Notes under the pieces: generated by a model
The model's input: only the letters and a program-made list of their open reading frames with translations
Told to the model about the DNA's origin: nothing
Databases searched by the model: none
Shown here: in pieces, positions 8,174-15,698 of the stretch
Layout of the letters: each line of letters begins with the position of its first letter
Numbering within the stretch: position 1 is the stretch's first letter
Program-made: the position numbers and the translations under genes
From: Clostridiales bacterium
GTDB lineage: Bacteria; Bacillota; Clostridia; Christensenellales; Borkfalkiaceae
Direction: 5' to 3'
Length of the DNA: 40,897 nt
Assembly (NCBI GenBank): GCA_015055945.1
Contig: SVHH01000009.1
Location: 1 to 40,897, forward strand

Positions 8174-8207
8174 AAAACGCCGACGGAAAATTCCGTCGGC
8201 GTTTTTT
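8174..8207 (+). terminator. Rho-independent terminator after the ATPase gene
   Basis: A near-perfect 15-bp stem built on ACGCCGACGG / CCGTCGGCGT with a short loop and a run of six T on the plus strand. The A-rich 5' side may also let it work on the minus strand, after the gene ending at 8241. Confidence 0.9.
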
Positions 8208-8240
8208 CTTTTGCAAAAATATTAAGGAAAAACTTTTGGT

Positions 8241-8939
8241 TTAATTAAGCATATTTTCTTCTCCGCCAACCTTAAAAAACTTAATGGCGTTTATTCCTTT
8301 AGGGTCGCCGTAAAGGGCGGTGCAAAGGCGCAAATTCTCCTTTTCTAAGGCAGATACGCGCTCTTTTAATTCTTGATTTTCTTTTCTTTCTCGCATAGCA
8401 ATTTTGGCAACCATTGCGTTTATTTCTTCTTTTAATCTTTCAAAGTTTTCTTCAGAAATAACTTGTTTTTCACACTTTGCGGAAAGTTTACTTATATCGT
8501 AACCTTCCATTTCTAACTGCTCGGTAATAGTTTTAATGAGTTGCGGTTTTTGTTTAACGGCGTTTCTAAACTTGTTTTGATACCTAAGCGCAACTTTAGC
8601 ATCGCCTTCAGCAAGTTCCATAATGCAACTTCTTGCAGACCTTCCAAAAGTTTTTGCAATAAGTACTTTTTTTATCAACGCGCTTTCTTCTTGCTCGTCA
8701 AACTCTATAATTTTACCAACCGACAAAGGCTTGCCGTCAAGATATCTTTCACAAAAATCGCTGTCTTCCGCGCTTCGTTTTGCAACCGCGTAATATAGGT
8801 TTCTAACAGTACCCTTTGCCTTTCCAAACTTTTCACCGTAACTTTCAAAAACTTTAGAGAGCGACTCTCCCCCGCGAGTTTTTAAAAACTCAGCCAAGCC
8901 TAAAACGTCCTTTTCCTTATACCCGTAAATTTTATCCAT
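8241..8939 (-). CDS. Myb/RsfA-like coiled-coil protein, putative regulator
   Basis: A 232-residue soluble protein with no certain assignment. Its N-terminus (about residues 1-60: KEKDVLGLAEFL, then KFGKAKGTVRNLYYAV) resembles the Myb-like helix-turn-helix of RsfA-type prespore regulators, where a GR.PGAVRNxYY pattern is common. The C-terminus (about 150-220) is a leucine-heptad coiled coil (LKERVSALEKENLRL), also as in RsfA. The middle is a helical, Lys/Arg-rich segment of unknown role. The start at 8939 is chosen for AGGAG 7 bp upstream; an earlier in-frame start would add 14 basic residues. It is divergent from the gene at 9015 across a 75-bp gap. The many sporulation genes in the window make a sporulation role plausible, but this is inference. 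Confidence 0.6.
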   Translation of the reverse strand: MDKIYGYKEKDVLGLAEFLKTRGGESLSKVFESYGEKFGKAKGTVRNLYYAVAKRSAEDSDFCERYLDGKPLSVGKIIEFDEQEESALIKKVLIAKTFGRSARSCIMELAEGDAKVALRYQNKFRNAVKQKPQLIKTITEQLEMEGYDISKLSAKCEKQVISEENFERLKEEINAMVAKIAMRERKENQELKERVSALEKENLRLCTALYGDPKGINAIKFFKVGGEENMLN

Positions 8940-8974
8940 ATTCTTGCTCCTTTTTCTTTTTTGTAATAATCTTA

Positions 8975-9002
8975 TTGACATAATAAAGTAAAATTATACA
9001 TA
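8975..9002 (+). promoter_or_regulatory. Possible promoter for the gene at 9015
   Basis: TTGACA at 8975-8980, then a weak TACATA (8997-9002) after 16 bp. The leader would be very short. The same gap must hold the promoter of the divergent gene, for which only a TATAAT-like -10 (8998-8993, minus strand) is visible. Confidence 0.4.
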
Positions 9003-9014
9003 GATATAAGAGAT

Positions 9015-9956
9015 ATGTATTATTATTTTTCAAGCGAAACACCCGCCGCCATTAAAGTAAACGGTGCTTTTTGCGGAATATTATCGAAAGAATTAAAACA
9101 AATTAATATCGACAGCCTTTCACCCTTTATTGAACTGTGTCCCGTTTCAACCTGTCAGCCGTGCACTAACTTTTTACTTGACAATAACTTTTTTTGCTGC
9201 CCACCCAAGAGTGTTATTTTGACCGATCTTAAAGGTGGATACTTAATTAAGTTTTCTCCACTAATTTTAAGTAGCGAATTTAAGATTATTGAGCAGCACA
9301 AATCTAGTAGTGCGCTAGTTACGGTATTCAATGAAAACGGCTTAAAACTTTCTATTGAAACCCCAAAAGACTTTTACGCGGAAACGGTTAATTTAAACAT
9401 AAACCGAGCGGAAATCAAAGAATTTGACATCAACGGCGTACATTTTATAAGCGTACTATTTGAAAACGAAAATAAGTTTTTAGCCATCTATGAAGTAGGC
9501 AATAATATTAGAAAAATCTTTTTTAGACAGGTTAACGAATACTGTACGGACGGCGAGTTTTTCACTGTGGAAAACTTTTGTGATATAGCAAAGCATCAAG
9601 TTAAAACCTTTTGGGAATATAAAAACGGTGCTTTTTGTTCTTCAAAAAAAGAGTGTTCGCAGAATAAAGACTTTAACGCCGACAACTTAAATGAAAAACT
9701 TATCTCTTACAGTTTTTTAGAAGAATACTTAGCGGGATGTGAGTGGGATAAATTTTTATGCGGCAGCGTTTTAAAAAACAAAAACCGCTTAAGCGGTTTT
9801 TTAGGAAAATTCATAGGTATAATGCCACCCCCGCGATTTAGATGCGGTGATGAAATAGGGTTAATATATACTAAATGCGACAACTTATACTTTGTAGAGT
9901 ATTTTAAGTTTTGCTTAGAGAATAGAAAAATTTGTAATATTATAAAGTGCGAATAA
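9015..9956 (+). CDS. Hypothetical protein, cysteine-rich N-terminal half
   Basis: A 313-residue protein I do not recognise. There is no signal peptide or membrane segment. The N-terminal 60 residues look beta-rich (AIKVNGAFCGILSKE) and include clustered cysteines (ELCPVSTCQPC, then FFCCPP), which could bind metal or form disulfides. The remainder alternates short strands and charged turns. The start ATG has only a weak AAGAG ribosome site. It is divergent from the Myb/RsfA-like gene and convergent with the cyclophilin-like gene, so it is probably monocistronic. A perfect 20-bp palindrome with a T-tract lies within the coding region at 9781-9802 and looks like a terminator inside the gene. Confidence 0.7.
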   Translation: MYYYFSSETPAAIKVNGAFCGILSKELKQINIDSLSPFIELCPVSTCQPCTNFLLDNNFFCCPPKSVILTDLKGGYLIKFSPLILSSEFKIIEQHKSSSALVTVFNENGLKLSIETPKDFYAETVNLNINRAEIKEFDINGVHFISVLFENENKFLAIYEVGNNIRKIFFRQVNEYCTDGEFFTVENFCDIAKHQVKTFWEYKNGAFCSSKKECSQNKDFNADNLNEKLISYSFLEEYLAGCEWDKFLCGSVLKNKNRLSGFLGKFIGIMPPPRFRCGDEIGLIYTKCDNLYFVEYFKFCLENRKICNIIKCE

Positions 9957-9958
9957 AA

Positions 9959-9995
9959 AAAGAAGTTAGGACATCCTAACTTCTTTAATTTTTTA
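9959..9995 (+). terminator. Bidirectional terminator between convergent genes
   Basis: A 13-bp perfect stem (AAAGAAGTTAGGA / TCCTAACTTCTTT) with T-rich sequence on both sides separates the genes ending at 9956 (+) and 10004 (-). Confidence 0.85.
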
Positions 9996-10003
9996 TTTAA
10001 GTT

Positions 10004-10885
10004 TTAAGCGATAGATGCTGAAACAACTTTTGCAGCGATTACGGTTTCACCGTTAACTGAAGCAACGGGAACAGTAATGGTGTGCTGGTTGTAGCAAACT
10101 TCTTGTGAGCCTTCAGCAGTGAAAATGCTAGTAGTTGCAACAAAATCACTTTCCTTAACAACGTGCTTGGTTAAACCGTGGTTGTTGTCAGGTTGGGTTT
10201 CGTCATACTTGCCAGTGTAGTAAACAACGTATTTTTCAACACTGCCTGAAGTCATAGACTTAGAAATTAAGTCGAGCGCGTGTTTGTTGTCTTCATTATC
10301 CATATCGATTTGAGCAAAAATGCAGAACCAACCGTTATAACCAGAAAGTGCTGAATCAGAATCACTTACAGGAATAAACCAAGTTGCTCTACCAGAGTTC
10401 ATAGTTGCGTTACTGGTATCATAAGAACCATCGTAAGCATACCAAGTTCTCCATAAACCGATAGAACCTTTTTTAGCAAGAAGGTTTGAACCTGAAACGC
10501 CACCGCGTTCAAACTCGCCTTTTACTTGGGGCATAATCTTTTCTTGTGCTTTAATTGACGTACCGTCAACAAGGAAATCGCCCAACATTACTTGGTTAAC
10601 AAAATTCGTTTGCTTATAGAAAACGGTGTTGTTATAGTAACCTTGTTTAACGTACTTGGTTACGTTTTCAACCGTTTTGGGCGCAAAGTGTCCGTAAAGG
10701 TCGATAGTTAAAGTAACGTTTTCAAAGCCAACATCAACTTCTTCTTCCGTTTGTTCATAGTTATAAACGGTAATGTTAAGTTTAATTTGAGTAATGTCTT
10801 CAGCGCAGCCTGCCATGCTAAAGCAAGAAACAATAAGCAAAGCGCTTGCGATAAGAAGGCTGAGAAGTTTCTTAAATTTCTTCAT
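10004..10885 (-). CDS. Cyclophilin-like lipoprotein (degenerate peptidyl-prolyl isomerase)
   Basis: A 293-residue exported lipoprotein. A signal peptide (KKFKKLLSLLIASALLIV) ends in a lipobox SMAGC, so it should be anchored to the outer face of the membrane. The body matches the cyclophilin layout: a strand VTLTIDLYGHFAPKTVENV (like the family's APKTVxNF), then YNNTVFYKQ in place of FHRV, then KGSIGLWRT in place of GxxsMAR. The usual catalytic Arg and the FFI motif region are altered (ATWFIPV), so isomerase activity is doubtful and a binding role may be more likely. The start at 10885 is chosen for the signal peptide and a GGAG 6 bp upstream; an upstream in-frame start adds 32 residues that overlap the promoter. 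It is monocistronic, between two terminators. Confidence 0.8.
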   Translation of the reverse strand: MKKFKKLLSLLIASALLIVSCFSMAGCAEDITQIKLNITVYNYEQTEEEVDVGFENVTLTIDLYGHFAPKTVENVTKYVKQGYYNNTVFYKQTNFVNQVMLGDFLVDGTSIKAQEKIMPQVKGEFERGGVSGSNLLAKKGSIGLWRTWYAYDGSYDTSNATMNSGRATWFIPVSDSDSALSGYNGWFCIFAQIDMDNEDNKHALDLISKSMTSGSVEKYVVYYTGKYDETQPDNNHGLTKHVVKESDFVATTSIFTAEGSQEVCYNQHTITVPVASVNGETVIAAKVVSASIA

Positions 10886-10952
10886 ACTATTCTCCGAGCA
10901 ATAATTTACTAATCTAAGGGCATACCCCTCTAATTTAAAATAATATACTATT

Positions 10953-10981
10953 ATTTTACTTGAAAATAAAAGATTTGTCAA
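10953..10981 (-). promoter_or_regulatory. Sigma-A promoter for the cyclophilin-like lipoprotein gene
   Basis: On the minus strand, TTGACA (10981-10976), a 17-bp spacer and TAAAAT (10958-10953), giving a leader of about 60 nt. Confidence 0.8.
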
Positions 10982-11082
10982 TGCTTATAAGCACTTTACT
11001 TTCTCTTTTGTTATATTTTTTTGCTAATTTTGCACAAACAATATAAACTAGAGTTAAACTAAAGTTTATTTGTAATTAAAAT

Positions 11083-11115
11083 AAAAATCCGCAAGATAAT
11101 ATCTTACGGATTTTT
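11083..11115 (-). terminator. Terminator of the ribosomal protein operon
   Basis: A stem of AAATCCG...AAGATA against TATCTT...CGGATTT with one mismatch, and T-tracts on both strands. It lies after rplL and before the lipoprotein promoter. Confidence 0.8.
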
Positions 11116-11142
11116 TGTTTGTTTTTGTTTTCTAAATAGTAA

Positions 11143-11511
11143 TTATTCAGCAACAACAGTAGCGCCTGCTTCCTTGAACTTAGCGATCATAGCATCTGCT
11201 TCTTCTTTGGTTGCGTTTTCTTTAATTACTTTGCCGTTTTCAGCAAGAGCCTTAGATTCAACAAGACCTAAACCGGTTGCTTCCTTAATAACTTTGATAA
11301 CACCAATCTTGTTGCCACCAACTTCTTTAAGAACTACCTTGAATTCGGTCTTTTCTTCAGCAGCAGGTGCTGCTTCAGCAGCGGGAGCAGCAACTGCAAC
11401 TGATGCAGCAGCGCTTACGCCAAATTCTTCTTCTATTGCTTTAACGAGTTCGTTAAGTTCCATAACGCTCATGCCTTTAATTTCTTCTAACATTGCTTTA
11501 ATATCTGCCAT
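11143..11511 (-). CDS. rplL: 50S ribosomal protein L7/L12
   Basis: A 122-residue stalk protein of the large subunit that recruits translation GTPases. The N-terminal dimerisation helices ([22 protein letters not shown]) are followed by an Ala/Glu-rich flexible hinge (about residues 35-52) and the conserved C-terminal domain with KTEFKVVL and [19 protein letters not shown]. The ATG has AGGAGG 8 bp upstream. It is the last gene of the rplK-rplA-rplJ-rplL run, 50 bp after rplJ, and a terminator follows. Length and domains are normal. Confidence 0.98.
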   Translation of the reverse strand: MADIKAMLEEIKGMSVMELNELVKAIEEEFGVSAAASVAVAAPAAEAAPAAEEKTEFKVVLKEVGGNKIGVIKVIKEATGLGLVESKALAENGKVIKENATKEEADAMIAKFKEAGATVVAE

Positions 11512-11561
11512 TTTTGTTTCCTCCTAATAATGGACTAATTTTTTAATTTAATATTTTGCTA

Positions 11562-12050
11562 TTAAGCATTTTTTTCTGCAACTTGATTAAGCGCAATAGC
11601 GAGTGCTCTGGGAACACCAAGTAAAGCACTTGCAAGCATACCGTAAAGTTGTTGTTTTGAAGGGATTGCAGCAAGCGCCTTAACGCCCTTTTCATCCAAT
11701 CTCTTTTCTTCAAAATAAGCGCTCTTTACAACAACCTTATCTTGATATTTCTTTGATGCATCTACAATAACTTTAGCCGCACCAGTTTCATCCGCGCCGA
11801 ATGCAACAGCCGTAGGGCCGTTCAAGTCGTCGTTGAAATCGGTAATTCCTAAAGATTCAAACGCTTTCTTAATAAGGGTGTTCTTGTAAACCTTATATTC
11901 AACGTTGTTCTTTCTAAATTCACGACGGAGTTCGGTGTCTTCTGCTACGGTAAGACCGCTAAACTTAACGAAAACAACTGATTTTGCGTCTTGAATTTTT
12001 TCTTTAATAACACCAGCTAATTCTATTCTTGCCTCTTTGTTTGCCGACAT
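11562..12050 (-). CDS. rplJ: 50S ribosomal protein L10
   Basis: A 162-residue base of the L7/L12 stalk. The sequence SANKEARIELAGVIKEKIQDAKSV and YKVYKNTLIKKA are typical; the C-terminal helix that binds L7/L12 dimers is present. The start at 12050 is chosen because AAGGAGG lies 7 bp upstream and the leader hairpin sits just before it. An in-frame start at 12119 would translate through the leader terminator. The L10 leader RNA upstream indicates autoregulation by the L10(L12)4 complex, with its own promoter inside the end of rplA. Confidence 0.97.
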   Translation of the reverse strand: MSANKEARIELAGVIKEKIQDAKSVVFVKFSGLTVAEDTELRREFRKNNVEYKVYKNTLIKKAFESLGITDFNDDLNGPTAVAFGADETGAAKVIVDASKKYQDKVVVKSAYFEEKRLDEKGVKALAAIPSKQQLYGMLASALLGVPRALAIALNQVAEKNA

Positions 12051-12205
12051 TTGATTACCTCCTTGTTTTAATGAAAAAGCCCTTGTACACCAAAACGGAA
12101 TACAAGGGCATAAAAACACTAGTTCTTATACTAAAATTTCCGCCTCGGTGGGTTTGTGATAAATCACAATTACATATACCTACTGTCTTGGGCTATTTAA
12201 TTTAC
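12051..12205 (-). ncRNA. L10 leader (ribosomal protein autoregulatory leader with attenuator)
   Basis: The 155-nt untranslated leader of rplJ has the conserved L10-leader blocks on the minus strand: AGACAGTAGG, then ACCCACCGAGG, then an AACTAGT segment. It ends in a terminator-like hairpin, GCCCTTGTA / TACAAGGGC (12109-12101 and 12087-12079) followed by five U. In Firmicutes such leaders bind L10-L12 and attenuate transcription. It starts at the predicted transcription start from the promoter at 12212-12240. Confidence 0.88.
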
Positions 12206-12211
12206 TATGTT

Positions 12212-12240
12212 AGTATATCACTTTAATTTAGTCTTGTCAA
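12212..12240 (-). promoter_or_regulatory. Sigma-A promoter for rplJL
   Basis: TTGACA (12240-12235), a 17-bp spacer and TATACT (12217-12212) on the minus strand. The -35 abuts the rplA stop codon. It lets rplJL be transcribed apart from rplKA. Confidence 0.82.
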
Positions 12241-12927
12241 CTAAATTTTAGCGTTAATTTTAACGCCGGGACCCATTGTGCTTGCTAACGCTACACTCTT
12301 AACGTATTGACCTTTTGCAGCAGCGGGTTTTGCCTTAACGATGGCTTCCATAAGTGCTTCGTAGTTTTCTTGAAGTTTTTCTTTGCCGAAACTCTTCTTA
12401 CCGATTGCACAGTGAATGATTGCGTTCTTGTCAAGTCTGTATTCAACTTTACCTGCTTTGGTATCTTTGATAGCCTTAACAACGTCCATAGTAACGGTAC
12501 CTGACTTAGGGTTAGGCATCAAGCCTTTCGGACCTAAGATTTTACCGATACGACCTACCAAACCCATCATGTCGGGAGTGGTGATGATTACGTCGTAATC
12601 AAACCAGTTTTCGGTTTGAATTTTTTGAATCATTTCTTCTGCGCCTACGAAATCTGCACCTGCTTCTTTTGCTTGGTCAGCCTTTTCGCCTTTAGCGAGA
12701 ACTAAAACCTTAACTTCTTTACCAGTACCGTTGGGAAGAACGAGCACGCCTCTAACTTGTTGATCGGCTTGCTTGGGATCTACGCCTAAACGAACGTGAA
12801 GTTCTACAGTTTCATCAAACTTTGCTTTAGCAGTGTCAAGAACCAAACCGATTGCTTCTTCTACTTCGTAAAGCTTAGTTGCTTCGATAGCCTTTGCGCT
12901 ATCAATATATTTTTTTCCGTGTTTCAT
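12241..12927 (-). CDS. rplA: 50S ribosomal protein L1
   Basis: A 228-residue protein of the mobile L1 stalk, which helps release deacylated tRNA from the E site and often represses its own operon. Hallmarks are [11 protein letters not shown] at the start, [12 protein letters not shown], the [11 protein letters not shown] loop and the C-terminal GPGVKINAK. The ATG has GGAGG 9 bp upstream. It lies 53 bp after rplK, and a structured element that resembles the one before rplK occupies that gap. Length is normal. Confidence 0.98.
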   Translation of the reverse strand: MKHGKKYIDSAKAIEATKLYEVEEAIGLVLDTAKAKFDETVELHVRLGVDPKQADQQVRGVLVLPNGTGKEVKVLVLAKGEKADQAKEAGADFVGAEEMIQKIQTENWFDYDVIITTPDMMGLVGRIGKILGPKGLMPNPKSGTVTMDVVKAIKDTKAGKVEYRLDKNAIIHCAIGKKSFGKEKLQENYEALMEAIVKAKPAAAKGQYVKSVALASTMGPGVKINAKI

Positions 12928-12942
12928 TTAAATTTACCTCCT

Positions 12943-12973
12943 GTGGTACGTCCGAGCATTGCTACTCTCCCAC
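12943..12973 (-). promoter_or_regulatory. Candidate r-protein operator before rplA
   Basis: On the minus strand GTGGGAG (12973-12967) can pair its GTGG with the CCAC of TACCAC (12948-12943), which enters the ribosome site. A small AGC-AAT-GCT hairpin lies inside. The same GTGGGAG...TACCAC frame occurs before rplK. Translation control by L1 is the natural guess. Confidence 0.45.
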
Positions 12974-12980
12974 TAATTCA

Positions 12981-13406
12981 TTAATCTACGACTTCTACAC
13001 CCATACTTCTTGCAGTACCAGCGATCATGCTTGCAGCTGCTTCTAAAGTATTTGCGTTAAGATCGGGCATTTTGAGTTTTGCGATTTCTTCAACTTGAGC
13101 CTTGGTAATCTTTGCAACCTTGTTCTTATTGGGAGCAGCAGATGCACTTTCGATACCACACGCCTTCTTAATAAGAACGGGTGCCGGCGGGGTTTTCAAG
13201 ATGAACGTAAATGAACGGTCTTGATAAATCGTCATAACTACAGGGATAATAAGACCTGCCTGATCTTGAGTCTTAGCATTAAATTCCTTGGTAAATCCCG
13301 GAATGTTAATACCGTGCGGACCTAACGTTGAACCTACGGGCGGACCGGGTGTTGCCTTGCCTGCGGGCAATTGCAATTTCACGATAGCCGTAACTTTCTT
13401 TGCCAT
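12981..13406 (-). CDS. rplK: 50S ribosomal protein L11
   Basis: A 141-residue protein of the GTPase-associated centre, binding 23S rRNA with L10. It has the N-terminal [19 protein letters not shown] block and the C-terminal RNA-binding domain with GTARSMGV near the end. The start at 13406 is chosen because MAKKV is the family N-terminus and GGAGG lies 8 bp upstream; an upstream in-frame start would add 22 residues made of the leader. The 120-bp gap from nusG contains a structured leader. Confidence 0.98.
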   Translation of the reverse strand: MAKKVTAIVKLQLPAGKATPGPPVGSTLGPHGINIPGFTKEFNAKTQDQAGLIIPVVMTIYQDRSFTFILKTPPAPVLIKKACGIESASAAPNKNKVAKITKAQVEEIAKLKMPDLNANTLEAAASMIAGTARSMGVEVVD

Positions 13407-13424
13407 AATAGTTTCCTCCATTTG

Positions 13425-13472
13425 GTGGTAATATCGTTGCGCCAGTGCGTTTAAATTTAACGCAACTCCCAC
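13425..13472 (-). promoter_or_regulatory. Candidate r-protein operator before rplK
   Basis: On the minus strand GTGGGAG (13472-13466) and TACCAC (13430-13425) can close a stem next to the rplK ribosome site. GTTGCG / CGCAAC and GCGTT / AACGC hairpins lie inside. The layout parallels the element before rplA. Confidence 0.5.
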
Positions 13473-13526
13473 TCTTTATATAACGCTGAGCCTTGCCCTA
13501 GCGTAATACGCGTATAATATATAATG

Positions 13527-14087
13527 TTATTGAGCCGTTTCTTCAGTAACTTCAGTTTCAACAGCCACTTTCTTAACTTGAACGAAGTCGAGTTCAACGT
13601 CGGTTTTTCTGCCGAACATTTCTACGTTAACTTTAACCTTTTGGGTTGCTTCGTTAAGTTCTACAACCACACCGCTGAAAGATTCAATAGGACCTGATAC
13701 AACGGTAACGGTATCGCCAACAGTGAAATCTACTGAAAGAGCAACTTCTTCAAGACCCATTCTTGCAACTTCAGCATCAGTGAGCGGCAACGGTCTGCCT
13801 TGCGGGCCTACGAACCCCGTTACACCTCTCGTATTAGTTACGAGATACCAAATGTCGTTTGAATAAATCATCTTCAAGAAAACGTAGCAAGGGAATTTCT
13901 TTCTTTCGACTAATTTTTTCTTACCGTTAGCCTTTTCTTCCAAGGTTTCTTCAGTAGGAATTTTAATCTCAAAGATATTTTCTTGCAAGTTGTTGTTTTC
14001 AATTAACTTTTCAAGGCTGTCCTTCACCATTGCTTCGTAGCCGGAGTAAGTGTGAATAACATACCATCTTCCTTGTTCTATTGCCAT
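13527..14087 (-). CDS. nusG: Transcription termination/antitermination factor NusG
   Basis: A 186-residue RNA polymerase-bound elongation factor. The NGN domain (RWYVIHTYSGYEAMVKDSLEK, then FPCYVFLKMIY and NTRGVTGFVG) is followed by the C-terminal KOW domain (VGDTVTVVSGPIESFSGVV). The ATG has AGGAG 8 bp upstream. It sits between secE and rplK as in most bacteria. Length is standard. Confidence 0.98.
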   Translation of the reverse strand: MAIEQGRWYVIHTYSGYEAMVKDSLEKLIENNNLQENIFEIKIPTEETLEEKANGKKKLVERKKFPCYVFLKMIYSNDIWYLVTNTRGVTGFVGPQGRPLPLTDAEVARMGLEEVALSVDFTVGDTVTVVSGPIESFSGVVVELNEATQKVKVNVEMFGRKTDVELDFVQVKKVAVETEVTEETAQ

Positions 14088-14103
14088 TTACAAACTCCTG
14101 CTA

Positions 14104-14394
14104 TTAGGGTGTGATCAATTTTAACAATTCGGACAAGCCGAAATCGAACGCGGTTAAAATGACCAAGAAAACAACAACCACAGCAATTACAACGCCAGTT
14201 TGCTTGATAACCTTACCGAAAGAAGGCCAACTAACCTTCTTAAGTTCGGCAAAAATATCTTTAATCTTAGCGCCAATTTTTGCAAAAAAGCCAGGTTTCT
14301 TGTTTTTCTTCGCCTTTTTAACTTCTTTTTGCTTTTCGGTGTTTTCACTATTCTTTGTGAATTCGCCTTTCGCATCTAACTGATTGAGTTTCAT
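14104..14394 (-). CDS. secE: Preprotein translocase subunit SecE
   Basis: A 96-residue membrane subunit of SecYEG. A lysine-rich cytosolic N-terminus of about 40 residues is followed by the conserved amphipathic helix (DIFAELKKVSWPSFGKVIKQT) and one C-terminal membrane segment (VVIAVVVVFLVILTAFDF). An AAGGGG ribosome site precedes the ATG. The gene lies 16 bp before nusG. The 58-bp gap from rpmG carries a small AGCCC / GGGCT hairpin (14418-14431). Confidence 0.96.
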   Translation of the reverse strand: MKLNQLDAKGEFTKNSENTEKQKEVKKAKKNKKPGFFAKIGAKIKDIFAELKKVSWPSFGKVIKQTGVVIAVVVVFLVILTAFDFGLSELLKLITP

Positions 14395-14452
14395 TGCGAT
14401 TGCCCCTTAATTTTCTAAGCCCCTTAGGGCTAAAATAATCGTGCGAAATTTA

Positions 14453-14617
14453 TTATTTCGCTTCCTTATGAGTGGTATGCTTTTTGCAGAACTTACAATA
14501 CTTTTGCATTTCCAATCTTTCAGCATCGTTTTTCTTATTCTTAAAAGTATCGTAATTTCTTTGCTTGCATTCCGTACAAGCCAAAGTAATCTTTGCTCTT
14601 GCGCCTTTTGCTGCCAT
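14453..14617 (-). CDS. rpmG: 50S ribosomal protein L33
   Basis: A 54-residue large-subunit protein of the zinc-binding type: two CxxC pairs (CTEC and CKFC) are present. The core is [18 protein letters not shown] and ends near [14 protein letters not shown]. The start at 14617 is chosen for the MAAKGAR N-terminus and an upstream GGAAGG; an upstream in-frame ATG would add 7 residues. It is the first gene of rpmG-secE-nusG, behind a strong promoter. Confidence 0.97.
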   Translation of the reverse strand: MAAKGARAKITLACTECKQRNYDTFKNKKNDAERLEMQKYCKFCKKHTTHKEAK

Positions 14618-14671
14618 AATGCACCTTCCGAACATCAAAAAATTACACCCCTTGAACTGGGATGCTGATTT

Positions 14672-14700
14672 ATTTTACCAAATAATAATATATATGTCAA
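14672..14700 (-). promoter_or_regulatory. Sigma-A promoter for rpmG-secE-nusG
   Basis: TTGACA (14700-14695), a 17-bp spacer and TAAAAT (14677-14672) on the minus strand, with a leader of about 48 nt. No tRNA gene is found in this gap, unlike in some Firmicutes. Confidence 0.85.
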
Positions 14701-14777
14701 GTTTTTTACGCGTTTTTTGCAAATATTTTAAACAAAAACACGCCTTTTTTAAACCTTTTACTACATTTTGCAAAATT

Positions 14778-14818
14778 AAAAAACCCGACCACAATATATT
14801 GCGAATCGGGTTGTTTTT
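14778..14818 (-). terminator. Terminator after spoIVFB
   Basis: AACCCGA / TCGGGTT (14782-14788 and 14806-14812) with further partial pairing in the loop and T-tracts on both strands. Confidence 0.8.
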
Positions 14819-14861
14819 TTGTTTAAATTTTTAGGGTTTTTACCCCACTTTTTACTTGGTA

Positions 14862-15698
14862 TTATATATATTTACTTAAAGGCGCGTAGATATCGCCCTT
14901 TTCTATCAAGTCGTTTATTGCGCTTTCCGTTAAATAACCAACTCTTTTTTGGTCGTCGTAAACTACTATCTCGTTCACGGCGTTTATATCTAATATCGAA
15001 AGCATTTTTTTAACCGTTGCGCTCTGGTGCAACGCTTGTCTTTTTATATCCATACCGCGCTTTAACTTTTCCACCGTCAATGCAGTATAAAGTTTAATAT
15101 ACCTATTCTCTTTATTCTTACCAAACGCACCGAAAAGCACGAACAGCAAAAACAAAAGTAGCGAAAGATTACACTCGCTAAACATAGTCAGGATAAAACC
15201 CGCCGCAAGCAAAATTGAAAAGACAACACACAAAATTTTTACTAGTTTTTGCGCTTTTTTCTCGCCGAACTTATCTTTTAACAGCGCAGAAACCACCCAC
15301 CCGCCGTCAAGCGGTGCTGTGGGTATAAAGTTTACGAGCGCCATTGAAAAGTTGGCTTCCGCAACGACATCGGTAAATGCGTAACTTTCAGGATATATCC
15401 ACCAAGTCGCAACAAAAAACAAGCCGATAGCAAGGTTTAAAAATGGACCTGCTAATGCAATTTTTATTTCATCTTGGGGCTTTAAGCCGTCTATATTACC
15501 CGAAACCACAGCCCCGAAAGGCATAAGCGTTATTTTATTTAGCCTATACCCCGCGTTTGCCGCAACGATAGAGTGCCCTAATTCGTGAATTACCGCGCAC
15601 ACGGTGTAGATTATAAATATAAAAATCTTGCCAGTGAGCGCGTAGTAAAACCCGAACACGAAAAACAGCGGATGAACGCTTAAGTTTATACCGCCCAT
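14862..15698 (-). CDS. spoIVFB: SpoIVFB-like site-2 protease (M50 family)
   Basis: A 278-residue intramembrane zinc metalloprotease. In sporulation SpoIVFB cleaves pro-sigma-K in the membrane around the forespore. The zinc site is HELGH (His38, Glu39, His42) in the second hydrophobic segment, and the third ligand is Asp131 in NFIPTAPLDGG. Six or so hydrophobic segments are followed by a C-terminal CBS-like domain (about residues 215-275), the ATP-sensing region of the Bacillus enzyme. It overlaps spoIVFA by 13 bp and is followed by a terminator. A general M50 protease is the alternative, but the partner gene settles it. No sigK is in this window. Confidence 0.9.
   Translation of the reverse strand: MGGINLSVHPLFFVFGFYYALTGKIFIFIIYTVCAVIHELGHSIVAANAGYRLNKITLMPFGAVVSGNIDGLKPQDEIKIALAGPFLNLAIGLFFVATWWIYPESYAFTDVVAEANFSMALVNFIPTAPLDGGWVVSALLKDKFGEKKAQKLVKILCVVFSILLAAGFILTMFSECNLSLLLFLLFVLFGAFGKNKENRYIKLYTALTVEKLKRGMDIKRQALHQSATVKKMLSILDINAVNEIVVYDDQKRVGYLTESAINDLIEKGDIYAPLSKYI

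Noticed and set aside
12051-12119. N-terminal extension of L10 by 23 residues
   Set aside because: It would translate through the leader terminator hairpin and lacks family similarity; the start at 12050 has a strong ribosome site.
12928-13526. Separate promoters before rplK and rplA
   Set aside because: AT-rich -10-like boxes exist (for example TATATTATA near 13515) but none has a credible -35; the repeated structured elements explain these gaps better.
14639-14777. tRNA gene upstream of rpmG
   Set aside because: Some Firmicutes have a tRNA here, but no cloverleaf, T-loop or CCA-type end is found; the gap holds a promoter and AT-rich sequence.
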